Below are positions 1-7,996 of a stretch of 50,700 nucleotides of DNA, piece by piece. Each line of letters opens with the position of its first letter. The first letter of the stretch is position 1. The stretch spans positions 1-50,700 of the forward strand of contig NZ_JAJNDA010000030.1 in NCBI RefSeq assembly GCF_021026295.1, in the 5' to 3' direction. A program made the position numbers and the translations under genes. The notes below the pieces were generated by a model, which searched no databases, was not told the DNA's origin, and was given only the letters and a program-made list of their open reading frames with translations. Source of the DNA: Actinomycetospora soli (GTDB lineage Bacteria; Actinomycetota; Actinomycetes; Mycobacteriales; Pseudonocardiaceae).

Positions 1-940
1 AGACGAGGTAGACCTCGCGGGGCCCCGGCGCCCACCCGTCCGGCAGTTCAACGTCGTGCTCGGCGTCGTGCCCCGGGTCGCGGTCCGCACCGCCGAGCGC
101 CGCGGTGAAGGCCGCGCTCGCGGCGTGCTTGCGGGCGATCAGCGTGTCGGTGAGCAGCACCTGCCGCGCCCGGCGCCACGGCACCTCCGCCGAGTCCGGC
201 CCGGCCCAGGTCCACGCCCGGTCCAACCAGCGCACGAGGCGTACCCGGTAGGCGGCCGTGACCACCTCGGCCGCCCGGCCGGCGGCCTCGTGGTCGTCGT
301 CCCCGTCGCCGGACCAGGGCGCCAGCACGCACAGCCCGCCCGGGTCGTCGGAGAAGCCGACGATCTCGCTGACGGCGGCCACCACGTCGGACTCCGCGGC
401 CGCCACGCCGCCGTCGGGCAGCCCGAGCCGGTGCCGGCGCACGACGGAGAGCCCGAGGGCCCGGTACGCGGCCTCGGCGGCCGCCTCGTCCGGGTCGACG
501 TCGTCGTCCTCCCCGGTCGGTCCGACCGGGTCGTCGTCGCCGTCGGGGAGGTCGTCGAGCGCGCCCGCGAGGAGGTCGTCGAGGCTGATCGGGGCGGTGG
601 CCGCGGCCGGGGCGGCGGGCGCCGCGGCCGTCGTCACGTCGGTCAGCCGGCCGTCACGGGCGGTGTCGGCGGGCAGCGAGGTCGGCGGGCAGCTGAGGGT
701 GGGACGCTCGGTGAGGCTCACGACGTCGACCTCGGCGTGCCGGGAGCCCAGGCGGCGGAGCAGACCGCCCGCCGCGCGGATCTCGTCGCGCGGGTGGGGC
801 GCCACGACCACGATGCGGCGGCACGAGCGCAGGGTCAGGGGCCGCAGCGTCTCGAGCGCGGACCACGGCGGCCGCACGGGCGCGGACACGTCGGACCCAC
901 CGGTCCGCGCAGCACCGGTCGCCTCCGCGAAGTCAGCCAC
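1..940 (-). CDS. PIG-L/LmbE-like deacetylase family protein (3' end cut by window)
   Basis: Reading frame of 313 codons from a GTG at 940 that stays open to base 2, so the C-terminus lies outside the window. GGGAGG sits about 8 nt before the GTG. Residues 42-60 carry the LmbE/PIG-L strand and loop (IVVVAPHPRDE followed by AAGGLL), and a later stretch DDDHEAAGRAA matches the second family motif (HPDHEA-like). The family comprises zinc-dependent deacetylases of N-acetylglucosaminyl groups, such as MshB and Mca. Here the first acidic residue of the PHPDDE motif, the general base in MshB, is Arg51. The second motif has Asp where His is usual. An acidic, low-complexity insert lies between the motifs. 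The fold assignment is good; deacetylase activity is doubtful. No partner gene is visible. Confidence 0.75.
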   Translation of the reverse strand, partial: MADFAEATGAARTGGSDVSAPVRPPWSALETLRPLTLRSCRRIVVVAPHPRDEIRAAGGLLRRLGSRHAEVDVVSLTERPTLSCPPTSLPADTARDGRLTDVTTAAAPAAPAAATAPISLDDLLAGALDDLPDGDDDPVGPTGEDDDVDPDEAAAEAAYRALGLSVVRRHRLGLPDGGVAAAESDVVAAVSEIVGFSDDPGGLCVLAPWSGDGDDDHEAAGRAAEVVTAAYRVRLVRWLDRAWTWAGPDSAEVPWRRARQVLLTDTLIARKHAASAAFTAALGGADRDPGHDAEHDVELPDGWAPGPREVYLV

Positions 941-1176
941 CCTGCTCACCTCCCCGCCGGAAGTCTGTCCCATGGATCTCGCCCGTTCGGAGCAGCACGC
1001 GGCGGAGAACGCCGAGCGGTCCGGGACACGACGCGAACGGTCACACCGTGCTGCACCCCGGCCGTCCGGACGGTCCCCACGATGGCGCAGCCGGGTGAGG
1101 ACACGGCGACGACGGTCTCTCGCCGGAGCGACGACCCGGCGACGGGGGGACGTCGACTCGCCCGACACGGGGTCGA

Positions 1177-1193
1177 CGGACGGTGAACGTCCG
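1177..1193 (-). terminator. Small hairpin just downstream of the tRNA
   Basis: A 6-bp perfect inverted repeat (cggacg / cgtccg, 5-nt loop) lies 7 nt beyond the 3' end of the minus-strand tRNA. It could be a weak terminator or processing signal; there is no T tract. The rest of 941-1200 shows no gene or clear signal. Confidence 0.25.
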
Positions 1194-1200
1194 GTGACGG

Positions 1201-1274
1201 TGCCCCCGGTGGGGTTCGAACCCACACTGCGGCGATTTTAAGTCGCCTGCCTCTGCCGATTGGGCTACAGGGGC
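1201..1274 (-). tRNA. tRNA with UAA anticodon, short (class I) body
   Basis: A 74-nt cloverleaf on the minus strand. The acceptor stem is GCCCCTG/CGGGGGC with one T-G pair, the D arm contains GGCAGA, the anticodon stem is GGCGA/TCGCC with loop CTTAAAA (anticodon TAA, reading UUA Leu), the variable region is only GCAGT, and the T arm is GTGGG-TTCGAAC-CCCAC. The discriminator base is A73. The CCA end is not fully encoded (CCG follows). Bacterial leucine tRNAs are normally class II with a long variable arm, and this one is not. It lies 12 nt after the UDG gene and may be read through from the ppx-udg unit. The structure is certain; what amino acid it carries is not. Confidence 0.9.
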
Positions 1275-1286
1275 CTGTGCGGGAAC

Positions 1287-1991
1287 CTACAGGCCGGCTG
1301 CCCGCGCGGCCGCCGCCAGCACCTCCTCCAGCATGGCCGGGGTGAGCCGTCCGGTGAAGGTGTTCTGCTGGCTGACGTGGTAGCAGCCGAAGAGCTGCAG
1401 CGGGTCGCGCTCCGGGCGGCGGGACGCGAGCTCGACCTGCACCGCGTGCCCGAAGCGCGGCCGCGGGCGCGGGACCACCCACCCGTCGTCGAGCACGGGC
1501 AGGAGGGCCTGCCAGCCGAAGCCGCCGAGGACGACGACCGAGCGGATGCCGAGGAGCAGCGCGAGCTCGCGCTCGAGGAAGGGCCGACAGGTGTCCCGCT
1601 CGGCCGGGGTGGGCTTGTTCTCGGGCGGGGCACAGCGCACCGGGGCGACGATCCGGACGCCGGACAGCTCCAGCCCGTCGCCGGGCCATGTCGCCGTGGG
1701 CTGCGAGGCCAGCCCGACGGCGTGCAGGGCGGCGTAGAGCACGTCGCCCGAGCGGTCGCCGGTGAACATCCGGCCGGTGCGGTTGGCGCCGTGCGCGGCC
1801 GGGGCGAGGCCGACGATCGCGAGCCGGGCGTCGGCGGGCCCGAACCCGGGCACCGGCCGGCCCCAGTAGGTCTGCTCGCGGAACGCGGCCCGCTTCTCGC
1901 GGGCGACCCGCTCCCGCCACTCGACGAGCCGCGGGCAGGCCCGGCAGTCGGCGATCTCCACGTCGAGGGCGGCGAGCGCGGCTTCCGTCAC
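1287..1991 (-). CDS. udgB: Uracil-DNA glycosylase, family 5 (UDGb)
   Basis: A 234-aa protein whose GTG start at 1991 forms a GTGA overlap with the ppx stop, so the two are translationally coupled. It excises uracil and some deaminated purines from DNA (base excision repair). Visible marks: CRAC near residue 15 and further Cys residues (iron-sulfur type UDG), motif GLAPAAHGANRTGRMFTGD around residue 55, and the second active-site motif HVSQQNTFTGRLT near residue 205. The Ala-rich first motif, lacking the usual polar catalytic residue, and the HVSQQN loop are typical of family 5, such as mycobacterial UdgB and Thermus UDGb, and separate it from family 4. The minus-strand tRNA follows closely. 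Confidence 0.88.
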   Translation of the reverse strand: MTEAALAALDVEIADCRACPRLVEWRERVAREKRAAFREQTYWGRPVPGFGPADARLAIVGLAPAAHGANRTGRMFTGDRSGDVLYAALHAVGLASQPTATWPGDGLELSGVRIVAPVRCAPPENKPTPAERDTCRPFLERELALLLGIRSVVVLGGFGWQALLPVLDDGWVVPRPRPRFGHAVQVELASRRPERDPLQLFGCYHVSQQNTFTGRLTPAMLEEVLAAAARAAGL

Positions 1992-2959
1992 GGTGCGCGG
2001 CTCGCGCGGGCGCACTCCCGGGCGATGCCGTCGAGGATGTCGTGCTCGGACACGACGAGCTCGGTGATGCCCGCCCGCTCGGCCAGCTCCTCCGCGAGGA
2101 CCCGCACCACGAGCGACCCGCCGCCGATGACGTCGACCCGGCCCGGGTGCATCGGCCCGAGCGCGGCCCGCTCGGAGCGCGGCATCGCCTCGAGGCGCAG
2201 GCAGGTCTCGCGGACCTCGTCGAGCCCGAGCCGCGCCAGGTGGATCTTCTCCGGCGCGTAGGAGCGCAGGCCCATGGCGACGGCGGCGATCGTCGTCGCG
2301 GTCCCCGCGACCGCCACCCAGGTCTGGACGTCGCCGACCTCCACGGCGTCGAACGCCGGGGCGAGCGTCTCGCGCGTGAACGCCTCGGCCTCGGCGACCT
2401 GCGCGGCCGACGGCGGGTCGTCGTGCAGGGCCTTCTCGGTGAGCCGGACGCAGCCGACGTTCGCGGAGTAGGCCGCCGCCACCTCCGCGGCGACCGCGTC
2501 CCACGTGCCGGCGACCAGTTCGGTGGACCCGCCGCCGACGTCGGCGACCACCGCCGGGCCCTCGTCGGGATCGAGGTCGGCGACGGCGCCCGCGAAGGAC
2601 AGCCGGGCCTCCTCCTCGCCGGTGATCACCTCGGCCTCGACGCCGAGGATGTCGCGCACCATCGAGAAGAACTCGTCGCGGTTCTCCGCGTCGCGCGACG
2701 CCGAGGTGGCGCACAGCCGCACCGTGGTCGTCGAGGTGCGCCGCAGCATCTCGCCGTACGCGAGCAGCGCCTCCTTCGTGCGCGCCAGCGACTCCGGCGC
2801 GATCCGGTGCGTGGCGTCCACGCCCTGGCCGAGACGGTTGACGCGCATCTCGCGGTGCACGTCGGTGAGCCACTGCGAGCCGTCCTCGCGGACGGTCACG
2901 TCGGCGACGAGCAGGCGGATCGAGTTGGTCCCGCAGTCGATGGCCGCGACGCGCGGCAT
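1988..2959 (-). CDS. ppx: Exopolyphosphatase / GppA-type phosphatase
   Basis: 323 aa, ATG at 2959 preceded by GGAGGGAG. Ppx/GppA enzymes remove terminal phosphates from polyphosphate or pppGpp and belong to the actin-like ATPase superfamily. The N-terminal phosphate-1 motif is AAIDCGTNSIRLLVADV (residues 4-20), the catalytic Glu region is ITGEEEARLSFAGAV, and the phosphate-2 motif is VVADVGGGSTELV. The last residues, HDILDGI, match the family C-terminus. The size fits the short actinobacterial Ppx type that lacks the C-terminal HD-like domain. The position after DUF501 and eno matches Mycobacterium Rv1023-Rv1026. A 377-bp gap with two hairpins separates it from DUF501, so it may have its own promoter. 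Confidence 0.92.
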   Translation of the reverse strand: MPRVAAIDCGTNSIRLLVADVTVREDGSQWLTDVHREMRVNRLGQGVDATHRIAPESLARTKEALLAYGEMLRRTSTTTVRLCATSASRDAENRDEFFSMVRDILGVEAEVITGEEEARLSFAGAVADLDPDEGPAVVADVGGGSTELVAGTWDAVAAEVAAAYSANVGCVRLTEKALHDDPPSAAQVAEAEAFTRETLAPAFDAVEVGDVQTWVAVAGTATTIAAVAMGLRSYAPEKIHLARLGLDEVRETCLRLEAMPRSERAALGPMHPGRVDVIGGGSLVVRVLAEELAERAGITELVVSEHDILDGIARECARASRAP

Positions 2960-3044
2960 GGGCGCTCCCTCCGGCGATGGATCGCGCGTGAGGTTACGGC
3001 GCCCGCCGGTGCGGTGCGGGACGGCGGTCCGGGTGGGGGGTGCG

Positions 3045-3096
3045 GGACCGGCTACCGGGCGGCGGACGGCGGGTGTCGCCGCCCGGTAGCCGGTCC
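3045..3096. repeat. 20-bp perfect inverted repeat (hairpin) upstream of ppx
   Basis: The arms 3045-3064 and 3077-3096 are perfectly complementary (core gaccggctaccgggcggcg), with a 12-nt loop. It lies in the 377-bp gap between DUF501 (ends 3337) and ppx (starts 2959). It has no T tract. It could end the eno-ftsB-DUF501 transcript, or serve as a binding site or RNA leader structure for ppx. Confidence 0.7.
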
Positions 3097-3105
3097 TCTC
3101 AGCAC

Positions 3106-3133
3106 CCGCGGGGTCCGGCGGAGAACCCCGCGG
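3106..3133. repeat. Second hairpin in the DUF501-ppx gap
   Basis: A 9-bp perfect inverted repeat, ccgcggggt / accccgcgg, with a 10-nt loop. It starts 9 nt beyond the 20-bp hairpin. The two together look like a tandem terminator for transcripts coming from eno, although no poly-U follows either stem. Confidence 0.5.
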
Positions 3134-3336
3134 TCCGGTGGGCCGTCCGCACCACCGGAGAACCGGGTCGCCGGTGAGGGCGACGTGACCATCGTCGCCC
3201 GAGCGACGGTGCCGCGGCAATCCGGAACCGGTTCCGACACCGTGCCGTGTCGGCGGATCACCCGTGTCGTCGTCCGGGAGCGACGCTGCGTACGGGGCGG
3301 GGTGTCCGGAGATCCTGTCGCGGCGACACGGACCGG

Positions 3337-3861
3337 TCACGCCCCGTCGTCGGTCGTGGCGCCGGTGACGGGGTCGGTGGTCGCCACGCACGGCCCGGCC
3401 GCCCACCACTCCGGCAGCAGCGCGAGCGCCTCGTCGCCGGCCGGGTTGACCCCGGGCCCCGCCGCGAGGGTGTGCGCGACGTGCACGTGCAGGCATTTCA
3501 CCCGTTCCGGCATGCCGCCGGCGCTGACGTCGGTGCCCAGCGACCCGATCGCGTCGCGCTCGGCGAGGTAGGACTCGTGGGCCGCCCGGTAGGCCGCGGC
3601 GAACGCCGGGTCGGTCGCGAGCCGGTCCTGCTGCTCGCGCATGAGCCCCTCCGCCTCCAGCGACCCGATCCGGGAGGTCAGGCGCGGGCAGGTGGCGTAG
3701 TAGAGCGTCGGGAACGGCGTGCCGTCCTCGAGCCGCGGCGCCGTCTGCACGGTGTCGGGCAGCCCGCAGGGGCAGCGGTGGGCGACGGCCCGCAGACCCC
3801 GCGGGGCGCGGCCGATCTGGGCGGCGATCGCCTCGCGATCGCCCTCACGGACGGGTTCCAT
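3337..3861 (-). CDS. DUF501 family protein
   Basis: 174 aa, ATG at 3861, 8 nt after the stop of the FtsB-like gene and so in one operon with eno-ftsB. The family is conserved in Actinobacteria, and this locus corresponds to Mycobacterium Rv1025. Its biochemical role is unknown. Visible features are several conserved Cys and His residues that could bind metal: RCPCGLP near residue 28, YYATCPRL near residue 52 and KCLHVHVAHTLA near residue 125, followed by NPAGDE. There is no signal peptide or membrane segment, so it is cytoplasmic. Gene context next to a divisome protein suggests, but does not show, a link to division. Confidence 0.88.
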   Translation of the reverse strand: MEPVREGDREAIAAQIGRAPRGLRAVAHRCPCGLPDTVQTAPRLEDGTPFPTLYYATCPRLTSRIGSLEAEGLMREQQDRLATDPAFAAAYRAAHESYLAERDAIGSLGTDVSAGGMPERVKCLHVHVAHTLAAGPGVNPAGDEALALLPEWWAAGPCVATTDPVTGATTDDGA

Positions 3862-3869
3862 GCCTGCTT

Positions 3870-4472
3870 TTAGGGCTGGGTGGCCGAGGTGCCGAGCGTC
3901 CCCCTGGCCACGCGGGTGTACCAGGGCAGGTCGGCCTCGCTCGGCGCGATCGGCGTGTCCTGCTCGGGCGCCCGGGCCGCGTCGCCGGGCAGCTCCACGC
4001 GGTAGGGCGTCTCCCCCGGCCGCGCGTACCCCAGGCGCGCGCGGGCGAGCGCCTCGACGTGCGCGGGGTCGTCCATCGCCGCGCGCTCGCCGCGCAGCCG
4101 GGCCGCCTCGGCGTCCAGCCGCTGCTGCTGCGCGGCGACCGCCGCGATCTCGTGGCGCTGCGAGACGTAGTTGCGCAGCGGGACCGCGACGGTCAGCGCG
4201 AGCGCACAGACCACCACCGCCAGCAGCGCCGCGCGGCGGGCCGTCGACAGACCCAGGGCGCCCCGGGTGGCGTGGACCGCCCGTGCCGCGGCCTGGGCCG
4301 CCGCCGGGGTGTTCTTCCCGCGGCCCGACAGCGGGTGCCGCCGCAGGGCGGCCCGCTGCGGGTCGCGGCGCGGACCCTGCCGGGCCCGTTGGCGCCCGCG
4401 TGACCGCGCCGCGCCCGCACCCGTCGTCGGGAAGGATCCCGTCGACGGCTGGTCGGGCGCGGTGGCGGCCAT
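3870..4472 (-). CDS. ftsB: FtsB/DivIC-like septum formation initiator
   Basis: 200 aa, ATG at 4472, 8 nt after eno. The layout is that of the divisome subunit FtsB/DivIC: a basic, Pro/Arg-rich cytoplasmic tail of about 80 residues, one membrane helix near residues 83-102 (LLAVVVCALALTVAVPL), then a periplasmic coiled coil (RHEIAAVAAQQQRLDAEAARLRGE), the short DPAHVEALARARLGYARPGE segment typical of the family, and a C-terminal tail. FtsB acts with FtsL and FtsQ in recruiting and activating septal peptidoglycan synthesis. The long N-terminal tail is usual in actinobacterial versions. Neighbours match Mycobacterium Rv1024. Confidence 0.88.
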   Translation of the reverse strand: MAATAPDQPSTGSFPTTGAGAARSRGRQRARQGPRRDPQRAALRRHPLSGRGKNTPAAAQAAARAVHATRGALGLSTARRAALLAVVVCALALTVAVPLRNYVSQRHEIAAVAAQQQRLDAEAARLRGERAAMDDPAHVEALARARLGYARPGETPYRVELPGDAARAPEQDTPIAPSEADLPWYTRVARGTLGTSATQP

Positions 4473-4480
4473 GCGGGGGC

Positions 4481-5815
<1,335 letters not shown>

Positions 5816-5907
5816 CTAACCGCTCCTCGTCCGTGATCGATGTGCGCCACGCAGCGTCACACCCCGCGAGCCCCGGTTCAGCCCTCGCGTCGGGCGCGTT
5901 CGGGTCC

Positions 5908-5913
5908 TACCGT
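5908..5913 (+). promoter_or_regulatory. Candidate -10 element for a leaderless TPR gene
   Basis: TACCGT lies with its last base 7 nt before the ATG at 5920. In actinobacteria a TAnnnT hexamer at this distance commonly makes the A of ATG the transcription start. No convincing -35 is seen. Confidence 0.4.
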
Positions 5914-5919
5914 GCGGGA

Positions 5920-6324
5920 ATGTCATCGGAGCGCTGGACGGAGAACTTCCCGGAATCCGGTGTCACCGCCTTCCGTCGGGCGGAGCAGCTGCTCGACGAC
6001 CGACGACCGCTCGACGCCCTCAAGGCGCTCGGCACGCTGCCGGAGACCGAGAGCGAGGCCGCCTCGGTGCAGCTCCTCGCCGCGCGCGCCTACCTCGCGT
6101 CCGCGCAGCTGCGCCGGGCCGAGGCGGGCTTCCTGCGCGTGCTCGAGCTCGACCCGGCGGACCACTACGCGCGCTTCGCCCTCGGCCGGTGCCTGCAGCG
6201 GCAGTCACGCCTGCCCGAGGCCCGGGCGCAGCTGCGCATGGCGGCCGCGATGGACCCGCGGCCCGAGTACCAGGAGGCGCTCGGCGAGGTCAGCGCCTCG
6301 ATCGCGCTGCGCCGCGGGGCGTAG
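5920..6324 (+). CDS. Small tetratricopeptide-repeat protein
   Basis: 134 aa from the ATG at 5920. The frame is open further up, but a TACCGT hexamer sits 7 nt upstream and the family-like sequence begins at MSSERW. TPR-like helices run through the whole protein: FRRAEQLLDDRRPLDALKAL, VQLLAARAYLASAQLRRAE, FLRVLELDPADHYARFALGR and ARAQLRMAAAMDP. The consensus A-x-x-x-x-P spacing and the LELDP turn are clear. There is no signal peptide or enzyme domain, so it is probably a cytoplasmic protein-protein adaptor; the partner is unknown. It is divergent from eno and ends 11 nt from the converging transglycosylase gene. Confidence 0.8.
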   Translation: MSSERWTENFPESGVTAFRRAEQLLDDRRPLDALKALGTLPETESEAASVQLLAARAYLASAQLRRAEAGFLRVLELDPADHYARFALGRCLQRQSRLPEARAQLRMAAAMDPRPEYQEALGEVSASIALRRGA

Positions 6325-6335
6325 GGGCCGGGCGG

Positions 6336-7859
6336 CTAGGGCGACGTGCTGTTCGCGTACGCCTGGGCGGCCGCGTAGACCCGGCGGCCGTACTCGTCGG
6401 AGTAGTTGTACGACAGCACCGCGTCGCGCCAGCCCTCGCCGGTCGCGAGGTCCCGGCCGCCGGCGCAGAGGTAGCGGCCGGCGGCGAGGGCCGCGTCGAA
6501 GATGTTGTTCGGGTCGGCCACGCCGTCGCCGTTGCCGTCCGAGCGCCACCGGGCCCACGTCGACGGGATGAACTGCAGCGGCCCGACGGCGCGGTCGAGG
6601 GTCGGGTCGCCGTCGAGGAGGCCGCCGTCGGTGTCGGTGATGGTGCGGTTGCCGCTCGTGCCGTCCAGCGGGACGCCCACGATCCGCGGGGTGACGTCGC
6701 CGTTCGGGGCGATCCGCGCGCCGCGGTAGCGCCCGTGGTTGGACTCGATGCGGGCCAGCCCGGCGATCGTCACCCAGCTCAGGTGGCAGCCCGGGTCGAC
6801 CTTGCGCAGCGCCAGGTCCGCCATGCCGTAGGCCTGCAGCGCCACCGGCGGGACGTTCGTCCGCGACGCCAGCCCGGCGGCCCACGCCGAGATGGTCGGG
6901 GCCCGGCCCGGCTGCGGGGCCGACGCGGTCCCCGGCAGCAGCGCCGAGGGCGGGGCGATCGCGTTCGGCTGCCCGACGGTGTTGAGGTCGACCTGCGCGG
7001 GGGCCACCTCGAGGGCCGGGATCTCGTCGGCGCCGGCGTCGGTCCGCCCGAACTGGCTGCGCGACTGGAGCACCACCACGGTCCCGACGACCGCCGCCAC
7101 CAGCACGAGCACCAGCGCCAGCCGACCCAGCGCCGCCGTGTGCTTCTTCGGCGGCTCCTTCGGGGTGCTCGGCGCCGGGGGGCCGCCGACCGGCAGCTGC
7201 CGGTCCGGTCCCGACGACGGGTCGGGCGTCCCGGTCGGCCGCGGGGCGGGGGTGGGACGGGGACCGGGCGTCGGACGCGGGCGGCCCGTCGTGGTGCCGG
7301 CGGCGGTCTCGTCACCGGGACGCCCCGGCGGTGCCGCCGGGGCCGCGGGGGCCGCGGGGTCCTGCTCGCCCCCGGCGGGGGCCACCGGGACGCGGAGCCC
7401 GCGGGACCGTCGGCGCGGCCGGGTGTCGGACGCCCGGTCCGGGGCGGTCGCAGCGAGGGCCTCCGACGGTGCGCCGCCGACGGTCGCGGGGTCCGTCGGT
7501 CCGGCGGGTGGCCCGGCGGGCAGCTCGGCCGGCGGGGCCGGGTCGGCGGGAGCGGCGCCGTTCTCCGGGCCGTCGGCGGCGGGCGCCGTCGCGGCGAGTG
7601 CGGCCGCCGGGGTGGGCGTCGGTCGCGGCGTCGGTCGCGGGGTCGGTCGTGGCGTCGGTCGTGGCCTCGCGGGCGCCTCGTCGAACCACCCGGCCGCCGG
7701 CGACCCCGCCCGGCCGCGCGACCCGCCGTCGGGAACGGGGAGGCGGTCGGTGGCCGAGTCGTCCGACAGCGGACGGCGCAGGGGCGCCGTGACGTCGTCG
7801 GGCTCGCCGTCCTCGCCGGACGGGCCCGCTCCGCGGTGGGAGTCGACGCTCGTGCTCAT
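6336..7859 (-). CDS. Membrane-anchored lytic murein transglycosylase
   Basis: 507 aa, ATG at 7859. The first ~235 residues are a Pro/Ala/Thr-rich region that includes about five PRPT units (encoded by a 12-bp tandem repeat near 7605-7670). One membrane helix follows near residue 240-260 (LALVLVLVAAVVGTVVVL). The C-terminal half is an SLT/lysozyme-like domain: VTIAGLARIESNHGRYRGA with the catalytic Glu, AVGPLQFIPSTW, DPNNIFDAALAAGRYLC and the terminal SYNYSDEYGRRVY. Such enzymes cleave peptidoglycan to anhydro-muropeptides. The long tail lies on the cytoplasmic side. It sits near eno like Mycobacterium lpqU, to which it is probably related in function. TAACCT lies 8 nt before the ATG, and GTCAC repeats lie further upstream. 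Confidence 0.9.
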   Translation of the reverse strand: MSTSVDSHRGAGPSGEDGEPDDVTAPLRRPLSDDSATDRLPVPDGGSRGRAGSPAAGWFDEAPARPRPTPRPTPRPTPRPTPTPAAALAATAPAADGPENGAAPADPAPPAELPAGPPAGPTDPATVGGAPSEALAATAPDRASDTRPRRRSRGLRVPVAPAGGEQDPAAPAAPAAPPGRPGDETAAGTTTGRPRPTPGPRPTPAPRPTGTPDPSSGPDRQLPVGGPPAPSTPKEPPKKHTAALGRLALVLVLVAAVVGTVVVLQSRSQFGRTDAGADEIPALEVAPAQVDLNTVGQPNAIAPPSALLPGTASAPQPGRAPTISAWAAGLASRTNVPPVALQAYGMADLALRKVDPGCHLSWVTIAGLARIESNHGRYRGARIAPNGDVTPRIVGVPLDGTSGNRTITDTDGGLLDGDPTLDRAVGPLQFIPSTWARWRSDGNGDGVADPNNIFDAALAAGRYLCAGGRDLATGEGWRDAVLSYNYSDEYGRRVYAAAQAYANSTSP

Positions 7860-7906
7860 CGACGGGAAGGTTACGGCCCGGTCACCGCGGCCCGTTCCCG
7901 GGCCGA

Positions 7907-7945
7907 CGATGTGGCCTTTCCTGTCACTGGGCGCATGCAGTGACG
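7907..7945 (+). repeat. Dispersed 39-bp repeat, copy 1
   Basis: It is 34/39 identical to the reverse complement of 18392-18430 (begins cgatgtggcctttcc, ends gcagtgacg). The word ctttcctgtcac occurs at its start and again just after it (7946-7957). Relative to the nearest downstream gene (transglycosylase, start 7859), it has the same orientation as copy 2 has to the MFS gene. It may be a mobile repeat or a shared upstream control element. Confidence 0.6.
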
Positions 7946-7952
7946 CTTTCCT

Positions 7953-7979
7953 GTCACCGACCTGTCACCGACCTGTCAC
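7953..7979. promoter_or_regulatory. Three GTCAC direct repeats at exact 11-bp spacing
   Basis: GTCAC occurs at 7953, 7964 and 7975 within acctgtcaccg units. More copies lie at 7881 and 7923, and an inverted one at 7940. OmpR-type regulators bind direct repeats one helical turn apart. In mycobacteria MtrA uses GTCAC-type sites and controls peptidoglycan hydrolases. The site lies about 95 bp upstream of the lytic transglycosylase start, but also just beyond the end of efeB. The MtrA assignment is an inference. Confidence 0.4.
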
Positions 7980-7996
7980 CGCCGAGGCGAGGGCGC

